Assembly (NCBI GenBank): GCA_003541895.1
Contig: DPLR01000437.1
Coordinates: forward strand, 1 to 15,692
From: Cytophagales bacterium
GTDB lineage: Bacteria > Bacteroidota > Bacteroidia > Cytophagales > Cyclobacteriaceae
Direction: 5' to 3'
Length of the DNA stretch: 15,692 nt
Shown here: positions 1-7,166 of the stretch, in pieces
Numbering within the stretch: the stretch's first letter is position 1
Layout of the letters: each line of letters starts with the position of its first letter
The notes under the pieces: model-generated
Databases searched by the model: none
What the model saw: the letters and a program-made list of their open reading frames with translations, nothing else
What the model was told of the DNA's origin: nothing
Program-made: the position numbers and the translations under genes

Positions 1-2348
1 TACCGACAGAAAAAATATTTTTCGTCTTGTCCGAGTTTCGAAACTTGATCGGGTTTCGAAGTCAACACCTTCACCATTTTCTCGGCCAACGTTGCCAACG
101 ATTTATCTTTTGAATGACGAAGGCTATCCCAATGGTTTACCGCATACTGAAGACTATCGGCTTCTGTTTCGGCAATCGCCTGAAAATACAAAGCGGCCGG
201 ATGTTTGTTTTCAGCGGCCTTGTTAAAATAACTCATTGCCAGCAACGGATTCTCTTGCTCTAACAACCACAAACCCATCACCAATTGATGCCTCGGGTTA
301 CTTGAAGTAAAAGCTATCTCTTGCATAATTTTCATTGCACGACTCACCTGACCTTGTGCATACCAGGCGTGCGCAGTTGAAACCAACAACGGATCGCGCA
401 CGGCCTCGTTGCTATACAAATGCGCCAATTTTTCTGCTTGCGAAATGAGTGCCGTATCCGCTTCGTTCTTTTGGTTGACCAAGAAATTCGCCAACGCCAA
501 CCCTTCATAAATGGTAAGAGAAGTGTCTGATTTAAATTGGTCATCGGCACTCAACTTAATTCGATTCAAGTTTGCCAACGCAAGCGCATTCACTTTTGCG
601 CCATTGTTTTTTACATCCTTAAAAGAGATAACTGAATCCAACGGAGTTTTCAAATTATACCATGCTGAAGTGGCCAGTAAATTCGTCTGACCCACCACTT
701 CGGTCGAATTAATCTTTTTTGACTCATTAAAAAAGTGAATGGCTGAATCGCGCATTTTCAAATTCAGGTATGAAAGCCCGAGCTCATTTTTAATTTCTCC
801 GCTCTTAGGGAATTTCTTTCGTGCTTCATCCAATGTCAACGCGCCTTGTAATTGATCGCCTTGCTGCGAAAGAATCTGGCTCAAGTTGATGTACCCCGGA
901 ACGCTGGGCACCCACACCAAGGCCTTTTCATATTCTTTGCGCGCTTTTGTAAGATCATTGTTGGCTGAATAAAAATTGGCGAGCGCATAATGTGCATGCA
1001 AGTTCTGATTACGGAAACGGAGCGAACGTTGATAATACATCTCGGCAGTTTTCTCATCGCCATGAAACAAATTCAAATCTCCATGTGCATTGTAATACGA
1101 TGCCACAATCTGGTTGACATATGTTTTCCAAGGCACCGCCCATGCGATGGCCGCAAACGTGGCGATGGCCGCCATCAAACGAAAAGTAAAGTGCGGCATC
1201 GTTTCAGGTTTATACAACACTTTATACACTTGCAAGTTTTGCTTGAGCATCGGAGCAAAATTGGCGATGATGTAAAGAGCGAAAATTACACCTCCACCAA
1301 TATGCGCTGCCATAATGATGTCTTCAAACGCATCCATCATCATATCGCTGCCCGATGAAATAAAATACGTAAGCATGCTCAGTGAAATGATGGCCAACGA
1401 CAAAAAGAAAAAAATGCGGAGTGGCTCATTCGGCAAAATATCTTCTTGCACAGGTGCGCGCTGACGAACACCCCAGATGCCAAGTGCAACAGAAACAGTG
1501 AGAAGAAAAAACGGGCTCACCGAAAAGAAACTCCACTGAATGACGCCCATTTTTGAAAAGAGCATCAAGAACAAGTTGATCAAATAAATGGACGTGAGAA
1601 TTAAAAAATGCTGTAAACTTTTGGGTGATTTCAAACTTCGTGTGATGATGGTAACAAATGCTGCCACGATTTCATGTGAAACGGTTAACACAAAAATCAC
1701 TAACACCACCATACCTGCAACTAATCCGTTGGTGGCTACATGTAACAACGGCAATTCTGTTTGTGAAAAGAATTTGATGATAACGCCAGCTAAAACAGTG
1801 AGTATTGAAAAGTTAATCAGTCGGTATAAAAAAGTAGTGTTGGTTTTTATCGCATGAAAATAAAATGACACCAGTGCAAAAATGATGACCCATGAAATAG
1901 TCACTATTTTACTGCCGATGCCAAAGATCATCAACTCATCCAACTGAAGGCTTGCCAAGAAAAGCATGACAATAGCCATCGCCATCAAGAAACGATACCT
2001 GCTCAACTCGGTAACCATCGACAAAAAGAAAACGAACGCCATGCCGAGCACCGCCAAGAAAAAGTAAGAAGTGAAAACAGCAGGGTGAATGGGGCTACCA
2101 AAAATACTTTCAAAAATCAGGAAGCTCTCAGCCGGAACGGTGATGCTGAATTCGCACACTGAAAAAGAATGAGTGACGGTCTCAATCGACTGAACTTGCT
2201 GAGCTTGCTCGTACGTGATGGCCGGTGCCGGTGACGAAAAGTAGTAAATCCAAAAAAGCAGGGTGAGAGCAGCTAAGACCAAACCCAATACCCAAAACAA
2301 AAATCGCTCGGTAGGATTCCAAGACTTCCAGAAAAAAATTGATTGCAT
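1..2348 (-). CDS. Polytopic membrane protein with C-terminal TPR repeats (partial, 3' end beyond left edge)
   Basis: An open frame of 782 codons starts at ATG 2348-2346 and runs off the left edge without a stop, so the C-terminus is missing. The start is the first ATG after an in-frame TAA upstream. Residues 1-405 contain about ten hydrophobic segments, roughly at 16-37, 91-112, 118-135, 147-167, 176-194, 205-233, 247-266, 277-294, 311-330, 345-365 and 388-405. From about 415 on, the protein is soluble and helical, with TPR-like repeats (about 415-447, 451-483, 518-550 and probably more after 650; alanine, glycine and tyrosine at TPR-like positions such as ALANFY and ELGLSYLNL). The layout suggests an inner-membrane protein holding a protein-interaction domain. 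I do not recognise a named family and assign no function. It has its own likely promoter, and a terminator separates it from the upstream gene. Confidence 0.85.
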   Translation of the reverse strand, partial: MQSIFFWKSWNPTERFLFWVLGLVLAALTLLFWIYYFSSPAPAITYEQAQQVQSIETVTHSFSVCEFSITVPAESFLIFESIFGSPIHPAVFTSYFFLAVLGMAFVFFLSMVTELSRYRFLMAMAIVMLFLASLQLDELMIFGIGSKIVTISWVIIFALVSFYFHAIKTNTTFLYRLINFSILTVLAGVIIKFFSQTELPLLHVATNGLVAGMVVLVIFVLTVSHEIVAAFVTIITRSLKSPKSLQHFLILTSIYLINLFLMLFSKMGVIQWSFFSVSPFFLLTVSVALGIWGVRQRAPVQEDILPNEPLRIFFFLSLAIISLSMLTYFISSGSDMMMDAFEDIIMAAHIGGGVIFALYIIANFAPMLKQNLQVYKVLYKPETMPHFTFRLMAAIATFAAIAWAVPWKTYVNQIVASYYNAHGDLNLFHGDEKTAEMYYQRSLRFRNQNLHAHYALANFYSANNDLTKARKEYEKALVWVPSVPGYINLSQILSQQGDQLQGALTLDEARKKFPKSGEIKNELGLSYLNLKMRDSAIHFFNESKKINSTEVVGQTNLLATSAWYNLKTPLDSVISFKDVKNNGAKVNALALANLNRIKLSADDQFKSDTSLTIYEGLALANFLVNQKNEADTALISQAEKLAHLYSNEAVRDPLLVSTAHAWYAQGQVSRAMKIMQEIAFTSSNPRHQLVMGLWLLEQENPLLAMSYFNKAAENKHPAALYFQAIAETEADSLQYAVNHWDSLRHSKDKSLATLAEKMVKVLTSKPDQVSKLGQDEKYFFCR

Positions 2349-2371
2349 AGTTATCGCAGAATGAAAGACTG

Positions 2372-2403
2372 CAAGTTTACTTTTTTAATCTGCGAATAAC
2401 AAA
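2372..2403 (-). promoter_or_regulatory. Bacteroidota-type promoter for the membrane/TPR gene
   Basis: On the minus strand TTTG (2403-2400) is followed after exactly 20 bases by TAAACTTG (2379-2372). This is a one-mismatch match to the TTTG / TAnnTTTG promoter described for this phylum, at the usual spacing. The expected transcript start is around 2365, about 17 bases ahead of the ATG at 2348. The site lies directly behind the terminator of the upstream ankyrin gene, which supports separate transcription. Confidence 0.45.
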
Positions 2404-2452
2404 GGCAAAAAGGCTATTCACTTACTCTTTAAGAGAGTTTATGAATAGCCTT
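2404..2452 (-). terminator. Rho-independent terminator of the ankyrin-repeat gene
   Basis: Perfect 11-bp arms (2410-2420 and 2442-2452, TGAATAGCCTT and its complement) enclose an inner imperfect stem (2424-2429 with 2433-2438, one G-U pair). On the minus strand the hairpin is followed by a short T run and then TGCC. It begins 25 bases after the stop codon of the ankyrin gene. The arms are also flanked by A's on the other side, but no plus-strand gene ends here. Confidence 0.75.
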
Positions 2453-2476
2453 AATCAAAGCTCAACTGAAAAATGT

Positions 2477-4342
2477 TTATTCCGAATCTTTTTCCTTACC
2501 GATTACATAATCGCACATTTTCTTGGCGTGTGCAGCAAGGATGTTGGCCATGCCATCGTATTGGCCGAATACTCCTTTGTTATCTTTGAAGATCAATGGT
2601 GAACTGTAGAACGTGCGAGTACCGCAATAAAATTGTCCTAGATTTTTAGCTTCAGGGTCGCTATCGCCCGAGCGTCCGGGGTTAGGCCCAAGCATGATGC
2701 TCACAACTGCATTCACTCCATAGTCATCTTGAAATTGTTTTGGTTTGCGTGTGGCGATGTAAACTACCAACACGGCATCGACACCAAGTTCTTTGCACAA
2801 TTCGTACCCCAGACTCGAAGTAAGTTTTCGGTTGGCAGTAAAAATTCCTCCTTGAAAATTATTGATCTGCGATTCGTCTTCAGCTTCATTGGCAACAAAA
2901 AAGGCGCGATACCCTTTGCCCGAAGGGCAAACTTTTAACGTTCCTACCGTTGCTGTTTTTGTTGTGTACGTGGTGGTCGTGAAATATGCATTAGATGTGC
3001 TACTAGAAGTTGTTCTAGTTCTTGTAATGGAAGTCTTTTCCTTTTTTGCGGACTCTTGTACAAATCCATAATAGGTTTCGGCTTTCTCTTGCGTATCCAA
3101 AAATTCATCCGGAGTTAAAAGGCTGATTCCATTTTCTTTGAATGTGTCTTTTAATTTCCCAATGCTCTTGCGATAGAATCCGTCTACTTGTGATTGCCCT
3201 GCCGCATCTTGTGTGCGCCACACTGCGGTCTTGGCTATATTCGCTTTGCCTTTGCCGGCATCATAAAGGTAATAACTGATGAGTGCTACTTTTTTCGGCT
3301 TTGGATTCACCATATCCATATTTGCACTATAGCCGGATCCATTTTTTGCATTACGTCCTTCACGCGGAAAATCAAATCTTACTTTTATTTTTTCTGGATC
3401 TTTGGTTTCACTATCAAACTCAGTGTCGGTAATGTTCATACCGATTGCTTTTAAACTCGCCCCGTTGTTGACCAAGGCCATGATTAAATCTTCGCTCTGC
3501 TTGGGAGCTGATACTGCAATTTTCAAAGGTGTTCTTTTATTATTATCAAGGGCTTCGATATCTACCCCTTTGCTTTTCAATAACGCAATAACATCATCGG
3601 GCGTACCCATGGATGGGTCTAAGTTTTTGTACCAATCGGGTATACCATATCCATACTTTTCAAGAGCAGGTCCCATGGCTGCAATGTTGGCAGCGCGCGA
3701 CTCTGGTTCAACGTATGAGAATGCTACATCATGAATTAGATTTCCACCGATGATTGGGTTGCTGATATCTGTTTTTGCTCCGGCACTTACCAATTCCAGA
3801 ATGCACTCATTGCAATTGGTGCTTTCAATCGCTGCCTGCAAAGCATAGGTGGTAATAGTATTATCCGCAGGCATTTTGTCGAGCATATCCTGATAAGCTT
3901 TCACCATGTACTTGTTTCCTTTTTTGCCTTTTGCTTTTTCATCGTCCAACATTTTTTGTACAGGGCCTCGTGTATCCACCTTTACAACAGATGGTTTGTT
4001 TGGATTGGCTCCCGCTTTCAAAAGAGTTTTTATCACGTCTAAAGAATAGTATCGTGCTGCACTTACCAGGCATGGAGTATCACTACTGTTAACATCAGCA
4101 CCTTTGCTTATGAAGTATTCGACCAATTCATTGGAAAAAAATGCAACAGAAATCGGGGTTTGACCTGCGGCATTTTTGTAGTTGACGTCTGCACCAGATT
4201 CAACCAATTTTTTTACAGTAGCTAGATCACCGGCAAGGCTTGCCTTGATAAGATCATCGTTTGGAGTCTGACTAAATAAAGTGAGACTGGATAGCAGCAA
4301 GACAATAAATATTGCACCTGCGCTAAGTTTTAGCGTTTTCAT
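2477..4342 (-). CDS. Secreted ankyrin-repeat protein with uncharacterised C-terminal domain
   Basis: This 621-residue protein begins with a signal peptide (hydrophobic core about 8-23, probable cleavage after LFSQ at about 25), so it should act in the periplasm or at the surface. Ankyrin repeats are visible at about 28-55, 59-88 (GQTPISVAFFSNELVEYFI), 89-117, 165-192 and 267-297. A non-repeat linker lies between the third and fourth, and spacer sequence rich in charged residues around 130-160. From about 348 a different domain begins (KKVALISYYLYDAGKG), and it ends around 518-610 with an alpha/beta pattern (ELGVDAVLVVYIA). This resembles the CsgG/LpoB-like lipoprotein fold in style only; I would not assign it. 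A Ser/Thr-rich low-complexity stretch lies at 437-467. No catalytic motif is seen. The gene appears to be transcribed alone, since a terminator follows it and a 103-bp gap precedes it. Confidence 0.85.
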   Translation of the reverse strand: MKTLKLSAGAIFIVLLLSSLTLFSQTPNDDLIKASLAGDLATVKKLVESGADVNYKNAAGQTPISVAFFSNELVEYFISKGADVNSSDTPCLVSAARYYSLDVIKTLLKAGANPNKPSVVKVDTRGPVQKMLDDEKAKGKKGNKYMVKAYQDMLDKMPADNTITTYALQAAIESTNCNECILELVSAGAKTDISNPIIGGNLIHDVAFSYVEPESRAANIAAMGPALEKYGYGIPDWYKNLDPSMGTPDDVIALLKSKGVDIEALDNNKRTPLKIAVSAPKQSEDLIMALVNNGASLKAIGMNITDTEFDSETKDPEKIKVRFDFPREGRNAKNGSGYSANMDMVNPKPKKVALISYYLYDAGKGKANIAKTAVWRTQDAAGQSQVDGFYRKSIGKLKDTFKENGISLLTPDEFLDTQEKAETYYGFVQESAKKEKTSITRTRTTSSSTSNAYFTTTTYTTKTATVGTLKVCPSGKGYRAFFVANEAEDESQINNFQGGIFTANRKLTSSLGYELCKELGVDAVLVVYIATRKPKQFQDDYGVNAVVSIMLGPNPGRSGDSDPEAKNLGQFYCGTRTFYSSPLIFKDNKGVFGQYDGMANILAAHAKKMCDYVIGKEKDSE

Positions 4343-4373
4343 TTTGTTTGGTGGGTTGGGTTAAGCGAACGTA

Positions 4374-4431
4374 TTTAGGTATTAAATCTACCTATTGACT
4401 AACCCAAAAGAAATACCAATAAGTAGGTATT
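4374..4431. repeat. Cluster of TAGGTAT motifs in direct and inverted orientation
   Basis: The gap between the acyltransferase stop and the ankyrin gene start holds TAGGTAT at 4376-4382 and again at 4424-4430, with inverted copies TACCTA at 4389-4394 and AATACC at 4412-4417. The two pairs can each form a small stem (TAGGTA/TACCTA and AATACC/GGTATT). They could be operator half-sites upstream of the ankyrin gene, or simply terminator stems. Confidence 0.4.
4405..4431 (-). terminator. Possible weak terminator of the acyltransferase gene
   Basis: On the minus strand, AATACC and GGTATT form a 6-bp stem with an 8-base loop (4412-4431), followed by TCTTTT. It lies 15 bases after the acyltransferase stop codon. 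The stem is short and AT-rich, so termination may be inefficient. The same bases belong to the TAGGTAT cluster, so a regulatory role is an alternative. Confidence 0.3.
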
Positions 4432-4445
4432 CTGCGCTGCTAAAA

Positions 4446-5168
4446 TCAGCTATTCGCTTTCTTCAATTCGGCATCAATAACAGAAAAAACCTGTTCCCTG
4501 ACTTTCGGAACATCTTCTAAAGTAAGCCCTTTAGTATCGATGGGTTCGTGAAAAATTATTTTAACTTTTCCTCTTTGCAAGCGCAGAGGTTCGGCATCGG
4601 GTAAAACTTTCCAATTGAATGGAATAGTCACGGGCACAATCAAAATTTGTTTTTCAACGGCAACGCGAAATGCTCCATCTTTAAATTTCGCCATTCGTGG
4701 AGGGTGTTCTGTTATCATTCCACCCTCAGGAAAAACAGCCAAATTTTTTCCCTCATCAATTGCTTTCATAGAGGCAAGGAGTGTGTTGCCTCGACTTCGG
4801 AGACTTTTTCGATCCACCGTGATGTGCAGCCGGCCATACATAAAACCAAAAAGAGGAATTTTCTCCATCGAATTCTTACCTACAAAAACAGTATTGATCG
4901 GGTTGAGCCCAAAGGCCGGGATATCGAAGTAAGAAAAATGGTTGGCGCAGAAAATATATTTTTTGTTTCTGTCAAGCGAGCCTCTGACTTCAATTTCGTA
5001 AGGAACCAAACTAAAAGTGAAAAAACATTTTGCCCACCACCGGTTGAAGATGCCCGTAAGTCTGAATTGCGAAGGAAATAAAATGGGGACAAGTAAAAAG
5101 GGAAACAACAACAAAAAGAAAAGGCCGAACATAAACGAAGACCAGGCCGTATGGAGTGTGCGCATCAT
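4446..5168 (-). CDS. plsC: 1-acyl-sn-glycerol-3-phosphate acyltransferase (PlsC-type)
   Basis: This 240-residue protein is of normal length for the family. It has an N-terminal hydrophobic segment (about 12-31) for membrane attachment. The acyltransferase motifs appear in order: NHFSYFD at 76-82, giving the catalytic H77-x4-D82; an arginine-containing second motif around 117-124; the glycerol-phosphate-binding FPEGG at 146-150; and VPVTI at 178-182. Members transfer an acyl chain to lysophosphatidate to make phosphatidate at the inner membrane, but relatives acylate other lipids such as ornithine lipids, so the exact acceptor is open. Two ATG codons stand in tandem at the start; either could be used. 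The gene follows the M24 peptidase by 34 bases on the same strand and is probably the last gene of the MATE-to-PlsC run. Confidence 0.85.
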   Translation of the reverse strand: MMRTLHTAWSSFMFGLFFLLLFPFLLVPILFPSQFRLTGIFNRWWAKCFFTFSLVPYEIEVRGSLDRNKKYIFCANHFSYFDIPAFGLNPINTVFVGKNSMEKIPLFGFMYGRLHITVDRKSLRSRGNTLLASMKAIDEGKNLAVFPEGGMITEHPPRMAKFKDGAFRVAVEKQILIVPVTIPFNWKVLPDAEPLRLQRGKVKIIFHEPIDTKGLTLEDVPKVREQVFSVIDAELKKANS

Positions 5169-5202
5169 TAATTGAAAAACCCAAAGATCAACAAAAGGAA
5201 AA

Positions 5203-6522
5203 TCATTTTACCTGTTTGGGGATTTGAATTATTTCCGTTTGGCGACCATCAATAAATCGAAATCCACTTTCATCGAAGTAGCCATCTTCCTCCAGCATGA
5301 TTTTAATTTCCTTTTTCCATTCGATCACAAATACAGAAGCATTCAGCTCGATGGAGTAAGCCGTTTTGAAATGCATTGGGTAATCGCCCCACTTGGGCAC
5401 GCCATTTTGCATATCCCACATGCCAATAGTAGTGCCACTGCCGTGCCCATGAAATCCGATGGGATGCGTGTATATCGAGGGAGTTATGCTTTGGTCAATC
5501 GCCTGTTTGCGTGAGTCTGCCAAAATTTGATTCCCTGTTTTTCCTTCTTTGAAATTGCTCGTCAAAATATCCTGCAGTTTGTTCGCACGTTTAAATGCGT
5601 TGGTTAAATATTCAGGAACTTCTTTTTCACCTGCTTTCAAAACATAAGCGTGCTGTTGCGTGTCCGTGTTTAATCGTAGATAGGTAATTCCAAAATCTAC
5701 GTGAAGCAGATCGCCCGGCATGATGGTGATGGGCTGCTGCAGTTTTGAAAATGATTCATCGGTTACATTGCGTTGAATAGAAACATCCGGGTGAAACCAG
5801 GTGTCAAGTTTTAATTCTTTGATTCGCTCGCGGTACCACCACTCCACATCGGCTGTGGTTGTTATTCCTGGATGGATTACTTGTTCTGAAAAACCTTCGG
5901 CAATAATTTGGTGAGCAATTCTACAAATCTCAGGGTACAACGACATTTCCTTTTCTGTTCGCGTTTCAAGCCAGGCGATTGCAAGGTTTTGCGAACTCAC
6001 CACATGCGGATGAAATTTTTTCGGAAGTTTTTCCATCAAGCGATCATAGTCGTTGGACGTAACTCCATCTGTATGTCCATCAACTTCTGATTTGTTGATA
6101 CCCACTTTCTTCGGATTTTTTTCTTCGATCAATTTGGCCAACTGCACCCACTGATCTACATGCTTTGCAGGGTTCCACACATTCTTAAAAATCTTTCCAA
6201 CGTCATAACGCGCTATGGAATAATATTCAAATTCTTTTTCTGGTCCGGGATCGTAGAAAACCAGCATGGTAGTTCTGCGGGCCGCAAGCCAGGTAGCCGG
6301 CAACATCGTTTTCAAAATCGGATCTTCGTTATTCTCGCGCGATACAATCACCCAAAAATCGATTCCTTCTCTGCGCATCAATGAAGGCAATAAATTCTTC
6401 AATCGATCATCCGTGATGTCGTCAATCACGCGAGCTTGATCGCGTTGCGAAAAGATGAAAGGAGTTTGGGCGTTTAAATGAAATACTATTAGAGCTAACG
6501 TAAAAGATATTAATCGATACAT
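5203..6522 (-). CDS. Secreted M24-family metallopeptidase (Xaa-Pro aminopeptidase-like)
   Basis: The 439-residue protein starts with a signal peptide (hydrophobic 5-17, likely cleavage after NAQ at about 19), which places it outside the cytoplasm, unlike the classical PepP and Map enzymes. An N-terminal creatinase-like domain spans about 25-185. The pita-bread catalytic domain follows, with metal ligands in canonical order: D276 in HVDFG, D287 in NTDTQQ, a histidine in the HGHGSG block (358-360), E392 in IELN, and a probable second glutamate at 411-412. Family members remove an N-terminal residue preceding proline using two metal ions; creatinase-type and other substrates are also known, so the specificity is inferred. 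It begins 15 bases after the thioesterase stop, consistent with co-transcription. Confidence 0.85.
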   Translation of the reverse strand: MYRLISFTLALIVFHLNAQTPFIFSQRDQARVIDDITDDRLKNLLPSLMRREGIDFWVIVSRENNEDPILKTMLPATWLAARRTTMLVFYDPGPEKEFEYYSIARYDVGKIFKNVWNPAKHVDQWVQLAKLIEEKNPKKVGINKSEVDGHTDGVTSNDYDRLMEKLPKKFHPHVVSSQNLAIAWLETRTEKEMSLYPEICRIAHQIIAEGFSEQVIHPGITTTADVEWWYRERIKELKLDTWFHPDVSIQRNVTDESFSKLQQPITIMPGDLLHVDFGITYLRLNTDTQQHAYVLKAGEKEVPEYLTNAFKRANKLQDILTSNFKEGKTGNQILADSRKQAIDQSITPSIYTHPIGFHGHGSGTTIGMWDMQNGVPKWGDYPMHFKTAYSIELNASVFVIEWKKEIKIMLEEDGYFDESGFRFIDGRQTEIIQIPKQVK

Positions 6523-6537
6523 GAAATGATTTTAAAT

Positions 6538-7083
6538 TCAACTCTTAATAATACATCTCTCGTTCTTCAAAATCTCCTTTGCATTTCCAATTTCTATGGT
6601 TGACTTCGCGTCATCCATTTCTTCGCGCACTTTTTCTTTGATCTCGCGCACACGCATGGCTTCAATAAATCGTTTGATGTCTTCTTCGTTTTCCAAAATC
6701 AACTTGGGTACTTCGGCAGGTTTGTTGTCATCGCCTTTGGCTACCATTGTAAAGAAACACGAGTTGGTGTGTTTGACAATTCCCGTTTTCACATTTTCAG
6801 ATTCTACCCGAATGCCAACCATCAGCGAAGTGCGACCAACGTAATTCACGGATGCTTTCAGCGAAACCAATTCGCCTACTCCTACAGGTTGTAAAAATTC
6901 AACTTTGTCAACCGACACCGTTACACAATACGTTCCCGCGTGCTTGCTTGCGCATGCATAGGCAACTTTGTCCATCATGGAAAGCAAAATCCCTCCGTGA
7001 ATTTTTCCGCCAAAGTTGGCATACGAAGGAATCATCAATTCAGTGATAGTAGTTTGTGATTGGCTTACAGGCTTGGCTTCCAT
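6538..7083 (-). CDS. Acyl-CoA thioesterase, hotdog fold (YciA/BACH type)
   Basis: The hotdog domain occupies roughly residues 10-120. It contains the family block NFGGKIHGG (23-31) with the likely catalytic N23, and D38 in SMMDKVA on the long central helix. The strand pattern VTVSVDKVEFLQPV then the glycine-rich VGVGELV follow the acyl-CoA hydrolase pattern. It should cleave acyl-CoA to free fatty acid and CoA in the cytoplasm. The C-terminal 50 residues (about 130-181) are charged and helical (EAMRVREIKEKVREEM), an extension beyond the minimal domain of about 130 residues that may aid oligomerisation. The gene lies between the MATE exporter and the M24 peptidase. With PlsC at the end of the run, two of the four genes touch acyl-chain metabolism, but a shared pathway is not demonstrated. 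Confidence 0.87.
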   Translation of the reverse strand: MEAKPVSQSQTTITELMIPSYANFGGKIHGGILLSMMDKVAYACASKHAGTYCVTVSVDKVEFLQPVGVGELVSLKASVNYVGRTSLMVGIRVESENVKTGIVKHTNSCFFTMVAKGDDNKPAEVPKLILENEEDIKRFIEAMRVREIKEKVREEMDDAKSTIEIGNAKEILKNERCIIKS

Positions 7084-7097
7084 GGATAAGGTTTTTT

Positions 7098-7160
7098 CGA
7101 ATCAGTCAAATTATTCAAATTATTCGAATCATCCGAATTATTCGAATCATTCGTGAATCG
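7098..7160. repeat. 9-bp tandem repeat in the MATE-thioesterase gap
   Basis: Six consecutive 9-base units, starting at 7098, 7107, 7116, 7125, 7134 and 7143, fit the consensus C(G/A)AAT(T/C)ATT. A divergent seventh unit lies at 7152-7160. Two units (7107 and 7116) are identical and the others differ at one to three positions. The array fills most of the 79-bp gap and so lies in the mRNA leader of the thioesterase. An array of this length can change copy number by slippage. Confidence 0.85.
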
Positions 7161-7166
7161 ATTCAC
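7153..7166. repeat. 14-bp perfect palindrome over the MATE stop codon
   Basis: GTGAATCGATTCAC is its own reverse complement and spans the TGA stop of the MATE gene (7165-7163) and the edge of the 9-bp array. With no loop it forms a poor hairpin, so a dimeric protein-binding site or chance are both possible. No T run follows it, so it is not a usual terminator. Confidence 0.6.

Noticed and set aside
990-1857. Plus-strand open frames of 122 and 89 codons in the first 2 kb
   Set aside because: They lie inside the continuous minus-strand frame of the membrane/TPR gene, which has coherent helices and repeats.
4321-4335. CGCTAA/TTAGCG hairpin within the first codons of the ankyrin gene
   Set aside because: A 6-bp stem with a 3-base loop in coding sequence is easily chance. 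No further evidence supports a regulatory role.
4647-5081. A 144-codon plus-strand open frame opposite the acyltransferase
   Set aside because: It overlaps the clear PlsC motifs on the other strand, and its product shows no domain or signal.
5203-6522. The M24 peptidase as the deacetylase completing the D-glutamate pathway
   Set aside because: It carries a signal peptide, is far from the operon, and belongs to the aminopeptidase/creatinase fold, not the ArgE/DapE deacetylase family.
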